Origin: Gammaproteobacteria bacterium | GTDB lineage: Bacteria; Pseudomonadota; Gammaproteobacteria; GCA-001735895 | Length of the DNA: 33,009 bases | Direction of reading: 5' to 3' | Assembly (NCBI GenBank): GCA_014382695.1 | Contig: JACNJF010000071.1 | Span: forward strand, 1-33,009 | Shown here: piece after piece, positions 7,796 to 16,406 of the stretch | Numbering within the stretch: position 1 is the stretch's first letter | Layout of the letters: every line of letters starts with the position of its first letter | Made by a program: the position numbers and the translations under genes | Notes under the pieces: model-generated | Databases searched by the model: none | Told to the model about the DNA's origin: nothing | The model's input: only the letters and a program-made list of their open reading frames with translations

Positions 7796-10291
7796 TTACA
7801 CTTCAACCGGGGATGGCTTCACCTTCCAGATTTTTGTGGCATAGTCCTGTATCGAGCGATCGGATGAAAACTTGCCCATGCGCGCCACGTTGAGTATCGA
7901 CATCCGGTTCCAGTGCGCCCGATCCTGGTAGGCATGCCCGACTTCATCCTGACATTCCACATAGGCTTCATAATCTGCCAGCACCATGAACGGATCAAGG
8001 TTTAGCAGATTCTCGGTGAGTGGCCGAAACAGTTCCGTATCCCCATGTGAAAACAGCCCGCTATTGATCAATTCAATCGCCGTGCGCAGCTCTGCATTGC
8101 TGTTATAGAAGTCACGCGGTCGATATCCACGCTGCAATTGCTCATGCACCTGATCGGCGGTGAGACCGAACAGGAAAAAGTTTTCCGCACCCACCTCTTC
8201 ACGAATCTCGACATTGGCACCGTCCAGAGTACCGATGGTGAGCGCGCCATTCATCGAAAACTTCATATTGCCGGTGCCGGAAGCTTCTTTGCCGGCCAGT
8301 GAAATCTGTTCCGACAGATCGGCAGCCGGGTACAGTCGCTGGCCATTTTTGACATTAAAGTTGGGTAAAAAAGCCACCTGCAGAGTGCCCTGGATCTGCG
8401 TATCCTGGTTAATCACCTCTGCCACCGAATTGATCAGTTTGATGATCAGCTTCGCCATCTTATAACCGGGTGCCGCCTTACCACCAAAGATAAAAGTACG
8501 CGGCGTGACGTGCAGATTCGGATTCGCCTTGATGCGGTGATACAGGGTAATGATATGCAGCAGATTCAGGTGCTGACGCTTGTATTCGTGGATGCGCTTG
8601 GCCTGCACATCAAACAGCGACTGTGGATCGAGCTTGACCCCGACCTCTTTTGCCAGCCAGTTTGACAGATCCTGTTTAGCCGCCGTTTTCACCTGCTGCC
8701 ACTGCTCCTGAAAGCTGACTTCATCCGCGAACGGTTCAATTTTTTGCAGACAGGATAGATTACTGATCCATTCTTCACTCTGACAGGAATCTGTAATCAA
8801 CCTGGCCAGACGCGGGTTGCTCACCACCATAAAACGGCGTGGCGTCACACCATTCGTAATATTGTGAAATTTCTCCGGCCACAATTCACAGAAGTCTTTC
8901 ATCACGGTCGATTTCAGCAGTTCGGTATGCAGCGCCGCCACACCATTCACCGCATAACTACCAACCGTCGCCAGGTGCGCCATACGTACTCGCTTTTCGC
9001 CATGCTCATCGATGATCGACAGGCGTGAAATCAGCTCATTGTTGCCCAGATAACGTATCCGCATCTGATCCAGGAACTGCCGGTTGATCTCGTAGATGAT
9101 TTCCAGATGGCGCGGTAACAGGCTCCCTATCAGCTCAACCGACCAGGTTTCGAGCGCTTCCGGCAGCAGCGTATGATTGGTGAACGCGAAGGTATTGCGG
9201 GTAATATCCCACGCGCTATTCCATTCCAGATGGTGTACATCCATCAACAGGCGCATCAGCTCCGGAACCGCAATCGCCGGATGCGTATCGTTCAACTGGG
9301 CGGCAAATTTTTCATGGAAACTCTGCAGCGGCTGCCCACTCTCCAGATGCAGGCGTATCATGTCCTGCAACGAGCAGGTCACAAAAAAGTATTGCTGCTT
9401 GAGACGCAGCTCTTTACCCACCTTCGGCTCATCGTTCGGGTACAGAACCTTGGTGATATTTTCAGCACCGACCTTGGCATTCACCGCACCATAATAATCA
9501 CCGGTATTGAAGGCCTGGATATCGAAGGACTTGGGTGCCTCCGCCTTCCAAAGTCGCAGCAGATTGGCGTTACCCACGCCGTAACCGAGGATCGGGGTAT
9601 CGTAGGCCACGCCATCCACCATCAGTTCCGGTGTCCATTTCACCTTGCTGCGTCCGTCATCGTGATAGCGTTCGGTGTGTCCGCCGAAACACACGGTATA
9701 GCGTAGCTTAGGCCGAGGTAACTCCCAGGGATTACCATTCCTCAGCCAGACATCGCTAATCTCCACCTGCCAACCGTTTTCTATAATCTGGTCGAAGATG
9801 CCGAATTCATAGCGGATGCCATAACCGATCGCCGGAATCTGCTGGGTGGCCAGTGAATCCATGTAGCACGCCGCCAGCCGACCCAGGCCGCCATTGCCCA
9901 GCCCCGGTTCTTCCTCCTGCTCGATAACGATGTCATCGAAGTTTAGCCCCAGCTGATTACCGGCTTCGCGCGCGGCATCCATGATTCCCAAATTGATCAG
10001 ATTGTTCGCCAGATGTGGCCCCAATAGATATTCCGCAGAAAAATAACACACCGTGCGGGCACGTGTAAGCTGATAGCTGCGCGCGCTGTTGACCCAGCGA
10101 TTGAGCATCCGATCGCGCACCGTATAAGCCGCAGACATATACAGATCATGCGCTGTAGCAACTTCAGGATAGCGTCCCTGTGAATAAAACAGGTTATCCA
10201 CAAAAGCGCGTTTGAGACCCTCCATGGTTGAACTGGTACGGGTATGATCATCGCTGATGGGGCTAACGGCGGGGGTTTTGATGTCCTTCAT
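7796..10291 (-). CDS. glgP: glycogen/maltodextrin phosphorylase
   Basis: An 831-residue glycosyltransferase family 35 enzyme, close to the 800-830 residues usual for the family. It releases glucose 1-phosphate from alpha-1,4-glucans using phosphate and PLP. The N-terminal region AACYMDSLATQQIPAIGYGIRY is typical. The PLP lysine lies in EASGTGNMKFSMNGA, followed by LTIGTLDGANVEI, and the glucan site segment FNVKNGQRLYPAADLSEQIS is intact. A GAGGA ribosome site stands about 6 bases before the ATG. No other glycogen genes are adjacent, and the gene appears to be a single transcription unit. Whether it prefers glycogen or maltodextrin cannot be told from the sequence. Confidence 0.97.
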   Translation of the reverse strand: MKDIKTPAVSPISDDHTRTSSTMEGLKRAFVDNLFYSQGRYPEVATAHDLYMSAAYTVRDRMLNRWVNSARSYQLTRARTVCYFSAEYLLGPHLANNLINLGIMDAAREAGNQLGLNFDDIVIEQEEEPGLGNGGLGRLAACYMDSLATQQIPAIGYGIRYEFGIFDQIIENGWQVEISDVWLRNGNPWELPRPKLRYTVCFGGHTERYHDDGRSKVKWTPELMVDGVAYDTPILGYGVGNANLLRLWKAEAPKSFDIQAFNTGDYYGAVNAKVGAENITKVLYPNDEPKVGKELRLKQQYFFVTCSLQDMIRLHLESGQPLQSFHEKFAAQLNDTHPAIAVPELMRLLMDVHHLEWNSAWDITRNTFAFTNHTLLPEALETWSVELIGSLLPRHLEIIYEINRQFLDQMRIRYLGNNELISRLSIIDEHGEKRVRMAHLATVGSYAVNGVAALHTELLKSTVMKDFCELWPEKFHNITNGVTPRRFMVVSNPRLARLITDSCQSEEWISNLSCLQKIEPFADEVSFQEQWQQVKTAAKQDLSNWLAKEVGVKLDPQSLFDVQAKRIHEYKRQHLNLLHIITLYHRIKANPNLHVTPRTFIFGGKAAPGYKMAKLIIKLINSVAEVINQDTQIQGTLQVAFLPNFNVKNGQRLYPAADLSEQISLAGKEASGTGNMKFSMNGALTIGTLDGANVEIREEVGAENFFLFGLTADQVHEQLQRGYRPRDFYNSNAELRTAIELINSGLFSHGDTELFRPLTENLLNLDPFMVLADYEAYVECQDEVGHAYQDRAHWNRMSILNVARMGKFSSDRSIQDYATKIWKVKPSPVEV

Positions 10292-10420
10292 AGAGTTCCT
10301 CGATATGCTTGATCAGCTCCAGTTTCTCCAGAGCTTCCTCATTTAGCTAAGACATGAGCATTTTTTCAGCAGACATTACATCAGCTTCTGTTCTGCTTCA
10401 ATGTAACTGCGCTCAAGCAT
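10263..10420 (-). pseudogene. possible decayed small ORF upstream of glgP
   Basis: Reading the minus strand from an ATG at 10420 gives a helical peptide MLERSYIEAEQKLM that stops at 10376-10378. A second ATG overlapping that stop (10374-10376) gives MSAEKMLMS and stops with TAG at 10347-10349. The same frame then continues LNEEALEKLELIKHIEELYEG and ends at 10263-10265, inside the glgP start. Joined with one frameshift and one nonsense codon, this would be a highly charged helical protein of about 50 residues. It has no ribosome site and matches no family I know. It may be a relic gene or chance. Confidence 0.2.
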
Positions 10421-10579
10421 TCAAAATAACCGGGGTTTATTAAAATAAATTACCCTGTCGCCTGTTATTTGTACTTTTCAATCTCGCACACATAAGGCAC
10501 ATTAAAGCCTGAGGACAGGAAAGTCTTTTTTACCTATATCAGCCTGAACAATAAACAACAATAATCCTCTGCTAGAGTA

Positions 10580-11422
10580 ATGACCCTGTTAACCATCATT
10601 GCCGCTTTTTTTATGATCATTGGCGCGCTCACCCTGAGCTATTCGCTGATCACAACAAAACAAATAATTGCCGCACTGCCCACCGGCATCGTCAGCTCAC
10701 GCTGGCTTGTGTTACGCAAACTGATTACTTTTTTCATCCTTGCCTATGCTGGTTTTTTTGTTTTCACCCTGCTGTATGGTGCTGACACCAGCATCTGCCT
10801 GATCGCCATCGTTTTCATGCTGGGAGCCGGTTTCGTACATCTGGTTTGCCAGCTGGCACTAATAACGGTACATGATATCAAGCGTATCAGTGTGCTGGAG
10901 CGGGAGAGTACCACCGATGCGCTGATGGGTATTTTCAATCGACGCTATTTCGATGATGCGATCCAGAATGAGTTTAGCCGCGCCAGACGCTATCAACTTG
11001 ATCTTGCACTACTGGTGCTGGACATTGATCACTTCAAACGATGTAACGATAACTATGGGCATCAGGCCGGCGATCTGGTGTTAAAAGCGTTCGCTCAACT
11101 GATCCAGCAGAATACCCGCAATACCGATATCGTGGCTCGTTATGGTGGTGAAGAGGTCGTTGTCGTGTTGCCCTCAAGCGATCTGTCTGCCGCCAGAATC
11201 TGTGCAGAAAAACTGCGCGCCTGCACTCAACAGAGCATGATTAGTATTGATCAGGATCTGACCATCAGCATCACCGTCAGTATTGGCATCGCCAGTATCA
11301 ACAGCACGATGGATTCCAGCAGAGAGCTCTTTAAGCAGGCCGATGCAGCCCTGTATCTGGCCAAACAAAGTGGCCGTAACTGCATTCGAACGCAACAGGA
11401 TGTGCTAAATCATCAGACCTGA
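10580..11422 (+). CDS. membrane-anchored GGDEF diguanylate cyclase
   Basis: A 280-residue protein. The N-terminal 100 residues contain about three membrane helices (2-24, 47-66, 71-96), and residues 107-270 are a GGDEF domain. The active-site loop is GGEEV (189-193), a functional variant of GGEEF. The inhibitory RxxD site RNTD (180-183) sits five residues before it. DALMGIFNRRYFD and LDIDHFKRCND mark the substrate- and metal-binding segments. It should make cyclic-di-GMP with product inhibition, opposing the HD-GYP protein at 496-1599. No sensor domain other than the membrane part is visible. Its end overlaps the FGGY kinase gene on the other strand by 10 bases. Confidence 0.92.
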   Translation: MTLLTIIAAFFMIIGALTLSYSLITTKQIIAALPTGIVSSRWLVLRKLITFFILAYAGFFVFTLLYGADTSICLIAIVFMLGAGFVHLVCQLALITVHDIKRISVLERESTTDALMGIFNRRYFDDAIQNEFSRARRYQLDLALLVLDIDHFKRCNDNYGHQAGDLVLKAFAQLIQQNTRNTDIVARYGGEEVVVVLPSSDLSAARICAEKLRACTQQSMISIDQDLTISITVSIGIASINSTMDSSRELFKQADAALYLAKQSGRNCIRTQQDVLNHQT

Positions 11423-12882
11423 ATATCCATTCCAAACACATCCTTCAGGTATTGTTTAAACTGCCGGTAGCGGCGCTGTAAAGCTTCATCCGTCAGCGGC
11501 AGCCAGCTTTTTTCTATCCGCCCGGCTTTCCAGTTATCGGTATCTGGGCTGGATAGCCAGGCTATCCCGCGCGCAGTGGCCTCTGTATCCTGTGATCGTG
11601 CAACTTCAAATCCGCTCAGATTAGCGAGTGCCTGACACACGTAATCCTGATTCGATAATCCGCCGCTGATGTCAATTTGTTGCAGCCCGGTTTTTATCCG
11701 CAACATGCTCTGTATGTTCATCGTCAATAGAAAAACAATACTTTCGAGCACAGCGATCACGGCCTGTTGAGGGTCACTTTGAATACCCTGGCGGTCAATG
11801 AAGTGCGCTTTAATATCGCTGCGCCAGAGCGGTGAACCGATATTGCCGACCGCATTGATGAAGACGGCCTGTTGACCATCGCCGCTAAGTTTTGTGAGTA
11901 AAATCTGGCTCACATCCATATCCGGGTAGCATTGCTGCAGCCACTGGATCGCCGATGCGGCACCATTCACCGTGCCTTCGATATAGTAACTGGCTGCGTT
12001 CTGGTTGCTGGATGCAATTCCAGCCAGTAACCCGCTGCGTGTAAACGCCGGTATTTCCAGTAACGGTTTGGTTACCGGGGTTAATACAAAAGCACCGGTT
12101 CCCAGATTGACACGCAGGGCCTGGCTGGCCGGCTCTCCATCACTGTATAAGGCCGCCGTCTGGTCACCATTCACAGCCGTAATGGGTATCCCGGTCTGCT
12201 TAATGGTTCCATAGTTGTAGCTGATGGGTCGACACTCGGGGAGTAGCGCTGGCGGCATTGAAAACAGTTGTAGCAGTTGTGCATCCCAGTCACGCTGCTG
12301 GAGGTTGCACAACAGGCTTCTGCAAGCATTCGCAATATCAATCTGGATGTGCTGTTGATCTGTCAGGTGATACAGCAGATAACTTGCAAGCGGCGTTATC
12401 ACACAATCCTGTTGAGCCAATGCCTGCTGAACATTCCGGTTATGCTGTAATAACCACTGCATCTTGGAAACGCTGTAGTGCGGGGACAGGCGTAATCCGG
12501 TTTTAGCCTGTATTAATTCTGCCTGTGACTCAAAACCACTAAGCCAGTCAGCGGCGCGTGTGTCCTGCCAGCTGAGAACCGGACTGAGCACCTTGCCAGA
12601 GGAAGGTTGCCAGGCCAGAATACTGGAGCGCTGGGTGGCCAGCCCGGCACTTTTAATATTTACCCGGGTGGCCTGCTGCGCCGCTAACACTTCATCCAGT
12701 ACCGCTAAAATCGAGGCTAGAATTTCTACCCCATCCTGCTCAACATGCTGCGCATCGATGCGCTTTAAAGTGATACGCCGACTCGCACTACACAAAACGG
12801 TGCCAGTCTCGTCATACAGCAGCGCGCGCGATGAAAGCGTACCCTGATCCAGCGCCAGACAGGCTGTTGCTGGCGGGTTCAA
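11413..12882 (-). CDS. FGGY-family kinase, glycerol kinase-like but divergent
   Basis: A 489-residue sugar/polyol kinase of the FGGY family, with the ATP-binding start ALDQGTLSSRALLYD (10-24), catalytic D240 in VNGDQTAALY, and the C-terminal ATP site ISGGLSNQDYVCQALANL. It ends the GDPD-GlpD operon, overlapping glpD by 4 bases (ATGA), which argues for glycerol as substrate. Two residues that contact glycerol in E. coli GlpK appear changed: the Glu after the conserved Arg (R85) is S86, and the Tyr of the PYFS segment is H135. The Arg, Trp (W105) and Asp (D240) contacts remain. The fructose-1,6-bisphosphate loop of E. coli GlpK is not recognisable. Another polyol substrate is possible. Confidence 0.82.
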   Translation of the reverse strand: MNPPATACLALDQGTLSSRALLYDETGTVLCSASRRITLKRIDAQHVEQDGVEILASILAVLDEVLAAQQATRVNIKSAGLATQRSSILAWQPSSGKVLSPVLSWQDTRAADWLSGFESQAELIQAKTGLRLSPHYSVSKMQWLLQHNRNVQQALAQQDCVITPLASYLLYHLTDQQHIQIDIANACRSLLCNLQQRDWDAQLLQLFSMPPALLPECRPISYNYGTIKQTGIPITAVNGDQTAALYSDGEPASQALRVNLGTGAFVLTPVTKPLLEIPAFTRSGLLAGIASSNQNAASYYIEGTVNGAASAIQWLQQCYPDMDVSQILLTKLSGDGQQAVFINAVGNIGSPLWRSDIKAHFIDRQGIQSDPQQAVIAVLESIVFLLTMNIQSMLRIKTGLQQIDISGGLSNQDYVCQALANLSGFEVARSQDTEATARGIAWLSSPDTDNWKAGRIEKSWLPLTDEALQRRYRQFKQYLKDVFGMDIQV

Positions 12883-14060
12883 AGGCTGTCGACCGGGCTA
12901 ATGGTGAGTTGAGCAGTATCCGCTATCGCCTTGCTGGCGGGTAAAGAGGGCTGCAGTAACTGCATCACCTTGAGCGCTGTTGTTCGATACACCGTTAACT
13001 TCCCACCGAGCATGGAGATTACGCGCGGCTGATAGCGGCGATCGGTTTCCAGCACGATGTCTCTGGAACGTTTAAATGCGGCTTTAGCACTCGCCGGCAG
13101 CACACGCAACCCCGCCATTTCAGCGATGATCTGAGTATCTCGCCCGGGGAAATACTGACGATAGATGTTCAGCAGGTAATTTTTTTCCTGCTCCAGCACC
13201 GTCACTGTCGAAGGGTTACCATGATAGCTATTCTCGGTCGTGCCAAGCAAAGCTTTACCTTTCCATGGCAGCAGAAAAACAGCGCGACGATCCTGAGTGG
13301 CTTCCATGTAAAAAGCCTGCTGTATCGAGGCGTTTAACACCAGATGGGCACCCTGTACCAGCTCTGGTTGCTGCATCTGTGATTGCGGGGAAATGCGCTG
13401 ATTCAACGAGTACACCCAGGGACCGCTCGCGTTCACCATCACCCTGCTGCTAATTTCTTTTTCGGTGTGGTTCTGTCGATAACGGATGATGAGCTGCTGA
13501 TCCAGCATGGTAGCCTGCAGCATTTCGGCATTGCACTGGTATTCAGCACCCAGTGATATGGCTGAAGCCAGTACCGCCCGGGTTAATGCCTGATCATCGG
13601 TCTGCGCATCCTGATACTGGAATACCGCTTTAAGATTTTGGGTCGTGAGGCCTTCGAGTCGATCCCAGTACGCCGGTTTCAATCGATGATATAAACTGTG
13701 TGGCTGCAGCCCGGAAAGTAACGCATACAGGCTCAGCCCTGTATGCAGGGCCACACGTGAACGACTGGTGCCAGAGTAAACCGGGATATTGAATGTCTGT
13801 AGTGTAACCAGCTCCGGTGCCAGCTTTAACAGCAGTTCGCGCTCCTGCAGGCTTTCCCGGACCAGCGACCATTCGAAGGATTCAAGATACCTGAGACCAC
13901 CATGGATCAGTTTGCTCGACCGGCTTGACGTTTCCAGTCCGGGTTGCGCATTTTTTTCCAGCAACAGGCAGCGGTAACCCATAGCAGCTGCGGCCTGCGC
14001 GACTCCGACACCATTAATTCCAGCACCGATAACAACGATGTCATAGCGATCATTCTGCAT
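12879..14060 (-). CDS. short FAD-dependent glycerol-3-phosphate dehydrogenase (GlpD-like)
   Basis: A 393-residue flavoprotein with the FAD dinucleotide-binding start VVIGAGINGVGVAQAAAAMG (9-28) and E35. It has the GlpD-type segment ETSSRSSKLIHGGLRYLE (43-60), the core MVNASGPWVYSLN and the late motif MLGGKLTVYRTTALKVM. GlpD oxidises glycerol 3-phosphate to dihydroxyacetone phosphate at the membrane and reduces quinone. E. coli GlpD is about 500 residues; this one ends soon after the GGKLT motif and so lacks the C-terminal helical domain. It lies between the GDPD gene (46-base gap) and the FGGY kinase (4-base overlap), consistent with one operon using glycerophosphodiesters. Confidence 0.87.
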   Translation of the reverse strand: MQNDRYDIVVIGAGINGVGVAQAAAAMGYRCLLLEKNAQPGLETSSRSSKLIHGGLRYLESFEWSLVRESLQERELLLKLAPELVTLQTFNIPVYSGTSRSRVALHTGLSLYALLSGLQPHSLYHRLKPAYWDRLEGLTTQNLKAVFQYQDAQTDDQALTRAVLASAISLGAEYQCNAEMLQATMLDQQLIIRYRQNHTEKEISSRVMVNASGPWVYSLNQRISPQSQMQQPELVQGAHLVLNASIQQAFYMEATQDRRAVFLLPWKGKALLGTTENSYHGNPSTVTVLEQEKNYLLNIYRQYFPGRDTQIIAEMAGLRVLPASAKAAFKRSRDIVLETDRRYQPRVISMLGGKLTVYRTTALKVMQLLQPSLPASKAIADTAQLTISPVDSL

Positions 14061-14106
14061 GCTAAATGATCCCTGGTTACTGGGCTGTTATGCTGGGGGG
14101 AGGGAT

Positions 14107-14862
14107 TTAAAAATCATAGCTCTCATCGACCATCTTACTTTCCTTTTTCAGCTCGCTGTAACGATTGGTTTCAATCAGCTCTATCCCCAGATTGGCATAA
14201 TGCTTGACGTCTTCCGCTTTATTAATGGTATACGCGACCCATTCCCAGCCGCCTTTCCATAGCTCAGCTTTTTGCTGCGGACAAAAGTCGATGTCGACAA
14301 ATAGATACTGCGGTTTTAGCTCAACCGCCTTTTGATGGTTTTCTTCTGACCACTCCGGCAATACCCAGCCGACCGGAACAGCATAATTCTTTTTGGCGTA
14401 GGCGACGGCTTCTTCATCGAAAGAAATCAGCACAACCTGCGACTCTATTTCGCTCAGTGCTTCGAGTGTGATATCGACGGCCTTGAGTCCAAAGTAATTG
14501 ATACTGGCAGATTTCAGTTCGATGAAACAGGTCACATCCGGCCAGTCTTTGAGTAAACCGGCAAACTGCTCCAGTGAGGCGATGCGGCTATTCGGGAACT
14601 TGTCGCCAAAGCGTTCTGCATAACCGGCAGGTATCTGCTTTATCTGTTCGAAACTAATGTCCGCCACAATAATCTGTTTACCGCTGAGCTTGAGCAGATG
14701 TGCATCGTGGCTTAGTAGTGGGATACCATCGGCGCTGATATGGACATCGGTTTCAACATAACCGGCTCCGGATTTAAGCACATGGCTAAACCCTTCCAGG
14801 CTGTTTTCAGGAAAAGAACGTGGTTGTCCACGGTGTGCGACAAGTGAAACTCGTCCAGTCAT
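14107..14862 (-). CDS. glycerophosphodiester phosphodiesterase
   Basis: A 251-residue cytoplasmic GDPD-family enzyme with no signal peptide, so it resembles UgpQ more than the periplasmic GlpQ. The catalytic histidines are H10 (VAHRG) and H52 (LLSHD). Metal ligands E37 and D39 lie in YVETDVHIS, and a later FIELKSAS provides the conserved E-x-K. It splits glycerophosphodiesters from lipid turnover into an alcohol and glycerol 3-phosphate, which the next gene (GlpD-like) can oxidise. A very good ribosome site GAGGAGGA lies about 9 bases before the ATG. It is the first gene of a three-gene minus-strand operon, and the transcript arriving from the right is stopped by a terminator at 14933-14966. 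Confidence 0.92.
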   Translation of the reverse strand: MTGRVSLVAHRGQPRSFPENSLEGFSHVLKSGAGYVETDVHISADGIPLLSHDAHLLKLSGKQIIVADISFEQIKQIPAGYAERFGDKFPNSRIASLEQFAGLLKDWPDVTCFIELKSASINYFGLKAVDITLEALSEIESQVVLISFDEEAVAYAKKNYAVPVGWVLPEWSEENHQKAVELKPQYLFVDIDFCPQQKAELWKGGWEWVAYTINKAEDVKHYANLGIELIETNRYSELKKESKMVDESYDF

Positions 14863-14932
14863 GACGGCTAATCCTCCTCAAAATTTTTTATTAGTATAGA
14901 TCAGCCGCCTCTGCGGAACATTATTATCTTGC

Positions 14933-14966
14933 AAAAAAAAAGCTTATCTGTGGTAAGCAGATAAGC
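14933..14966 (-). terminator. Rho-independent terminator after the DsrC-like gene
   Basis: On the minus strand GCTTATCTG, a 7-base loop and CAGATAAGC form a perfect 9-base-pair stem followed directly by a run of nine or more T. It lies about 75 bases after the stop of the DsrC-like gene and before the promoter region of the GDPD operon, so it separates the two units. Confidence 0.9.
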
Positions 14967-15040
14967 CCTAAATGGCGTTTAAAATACACGCCCTGTTTTC
15001 AGCTGTAAATCTCTGGTAGCACTATTTGCTTGCGCCCCGT

Positions 15041-15382
15041 TCAGTTCATGTAGGCTTTTGCTTCTTCCCCGGGGTTCGGCAGCCCGGCGATTTTCCACAG
15101 TTTCAGGCAACTGCCAAACTGTGCCTTCAATTCTGCTTTATCCAGCCCGACCGAGCGGCATACGGATCTCATCGGCGGTAACGCGCCGAGTCGCAGATAT
15201 TTGTCTCGAATCATCTCTATCAGCAACCAGTGCTTACTGGTCAGGGTAACCTGGGCCTGCTGTGCTTTTCTTTCGGTAAAAGCCGGGCTCCACTCATGCG
15301 TATCGATTAGATAGCCTTCGTTATCGAGTCTTTCGTAGGTCTGGTTATCTGCTCTGATTTTGCCTGTATCAATCGTCAACAT
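15041..15382 (-). CDS. DsrC/TusE superfamily protein lacking both redox cysteines (RspA-like)
   Basis: A 113-residue protein with the DsrC/TusE fold. The family core is seen in DNEGYLIDTHEWSPAF (20-35), TLTSKHWLLIEMIRDKYL (46-63) and the C-terminal KIAGLPNP (97-104). In DsrC and TusE this C-terminal arm carries a conserved cysteine just before the end and, in DsrC, a second one ten residues earlier; these accept and pass on persulfide sulfur. Here the arm reads WKIAGLPNPGEEAKAYMN: the inner position is W96 and the terminal cysteine is absent. C75 and C92 lie elsewhere. The superfamily includes cysteine-free members (RspA) proposed to be regulatory, and this gene fits that group. It is divergent from a CysB-like regulator. 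A GAGGAAA ribosome site is present. Confidence 0.83.
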   Translation of the reverse strand: MLTIDTGKIRADNQTYERLDNEGYLIDTHEWSPAFTERKAQQAQVTLTSKHWLLIEMIRDKYLRLGALPPMRSVCRSVGLDKAELKAQFGSCLKLWKIAGLPNPGEEAKAYMN

Positions 15383-15485
15383 GGTCTATTTCCTCAAATG
15401 TATGTGCACATTGTATGCATTTAGAGTATTACTTAAAATGATAAATAATGATTTAATATCAATTAAATTAATATAGAATTGCGCC
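15383..15485. promoter_or_regulatory. shared divergent promoter region of the DsrC-like and CysB-like genes
   Basis: A 103-base AT-rich gap between two divergent genes. It contains the small palindrome TGTGCACA with nearby ATGCAT (about 15404-15420) and an AT-rich block ending at the regulator start. LysR-type regulators commonly bind such divergent gaps to control themselves and the neighbour; the exact operator was not identified. Confidence 0.45.
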
Positions 15486-16406
15486 ATGGATATACGTCAA
15501 TTGCAGGCAATGATCACGCTGATCAATTCCGACTTCAGCGTTTCGGCCGCCGCTCAACAACTTTTTCTGGTGCAGTCGGCGGTGTCCCAGCAGCTTAAAC
15601 GGCTGGAGCAGGAACTCGGCACCCCGCTGTTTGTACGTAAGGGGAAGCGCCTGACCGGCTTAACCGAACTGGGCTCTCAGGTGGAACGTCAGGCGCGTGA
15701 AATTCTGACCGGGGTGAGCAATATCCAGCTCATGGCGGAAGATCATCTAAAGCTTGCCCTGGGGGTACTGCGCATAGGCTGCACCCATACCCAGGCACGC
15801 TATATTCTGCCCCCGGTAATCCGCGCTTTTAATCGTACTTACCCGGCGATAGAGCTGCAGATCCATCAGGGCAATCCACAGCAACTGGTGGAATGGGCGG
15901 GTAACGACCGGGTCGATTTCTCCATCTGTACGGAAGAACTGGGGCAATCCAGCAAACTCGAAAATATTCCCTGTTATCAGTGGAATCGAAGCCTGATTAC
16001 GCTGCCCGATCATCCACTGCAAGCTATCCGAAAACCAACGCTGGAGGATCTCTGCGCTTATCCGATCATTACCTATGTGGTCGGCTTTACCGGTCGTCAG
16101 CATTTTAATAGTATTTTTGCCGAGGCCAGATTGCAGCCGAATATCGTTTTGAGTGCGGCCGATACCGATATTATCAAGGCCTATGTTCTGGATGGACTGG
16201 GAATCGGAGTGATTGCCAGTATGTCATACGATAAAAATTTCGATGCCTCGCTCAAACGGCTCGACCTGAGTCATCTGTTTCCGTGGGAAACAACGCGTAT
16301 TGCCTACCTTAAAAATAAATATATCCGGCGTTACCAGCAAACTTTTATCGATCTGTTTATGGCGACGATCCGGGATGAGCGATCGGATCGTTTCAGGCCG
16401 TGCTAA
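15486..16406 (+). CDS. CysB-type LysR family transcriptional regulator
   Basis: A 306-residue LysR-family regulator. A winged helix-turn-helix fills residues 1-60 (SVSAAAQQLFLVQSAVSQQLKRLE), and the effector domain matches CysB: THTQARYILPPVIRAF, DFSICTEE, YPIITYVVGFTGR and VLDGLGIGVIASMSYD. The residues that bind sulfate or acetylserine in CysB are kept at the same numbers: T100, T102, Q103, T149 and T202. It therefore probably senses a sulfur-status ligand. CysB itself activates sulfate assimilation, and a paralogue such as Cbl is equally possible. It faces the DsrC-like gene across 103 bases and overlaps the arfB stop by 4 bases. Confidence 0.88.
   Translation: MDIRQLQAMITLINSDFSVSAAAQQLFLVQSAVSQQLKRLEQELGTPLFVRKGKRLTGLTELGSQVERQAREILTGVSNIQLMAEDHLKLALGVLRIGCTHTQARYILPPVIRAFNRTYPAIELQIHQGNPQQLVEWAGNDRVDFSICTEELGQSSKLENIPCYQWNRSLITLPDHPLQAIRKPTLEDLCAYPIITYVVGFTGRQHFNSIFAEARLQPNIVLSAADTDIIKAYVLDGLGIGVIASMSYDKNFDASLKRLDLSHLFPWETTRIAYLKNKYIRRYQQTFIDLFMATIRDERSDRFRPC

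Noticed and set aside
9173-9706. A 177-codon open frame opposite glgP
   Set aside because: It lies wholly inside the glycogen phosphorylase gene on the other strand, has no family features, and the phosphorylase motifs continue through it. It is a shadow frame.
10376-10420. Peptide similarity to the Myc epitope (EAEQKL)
   Set aside because: Only a few residues are shared, and the reading frame and surroundings are bacterial; coincidence, not an engineered tag.
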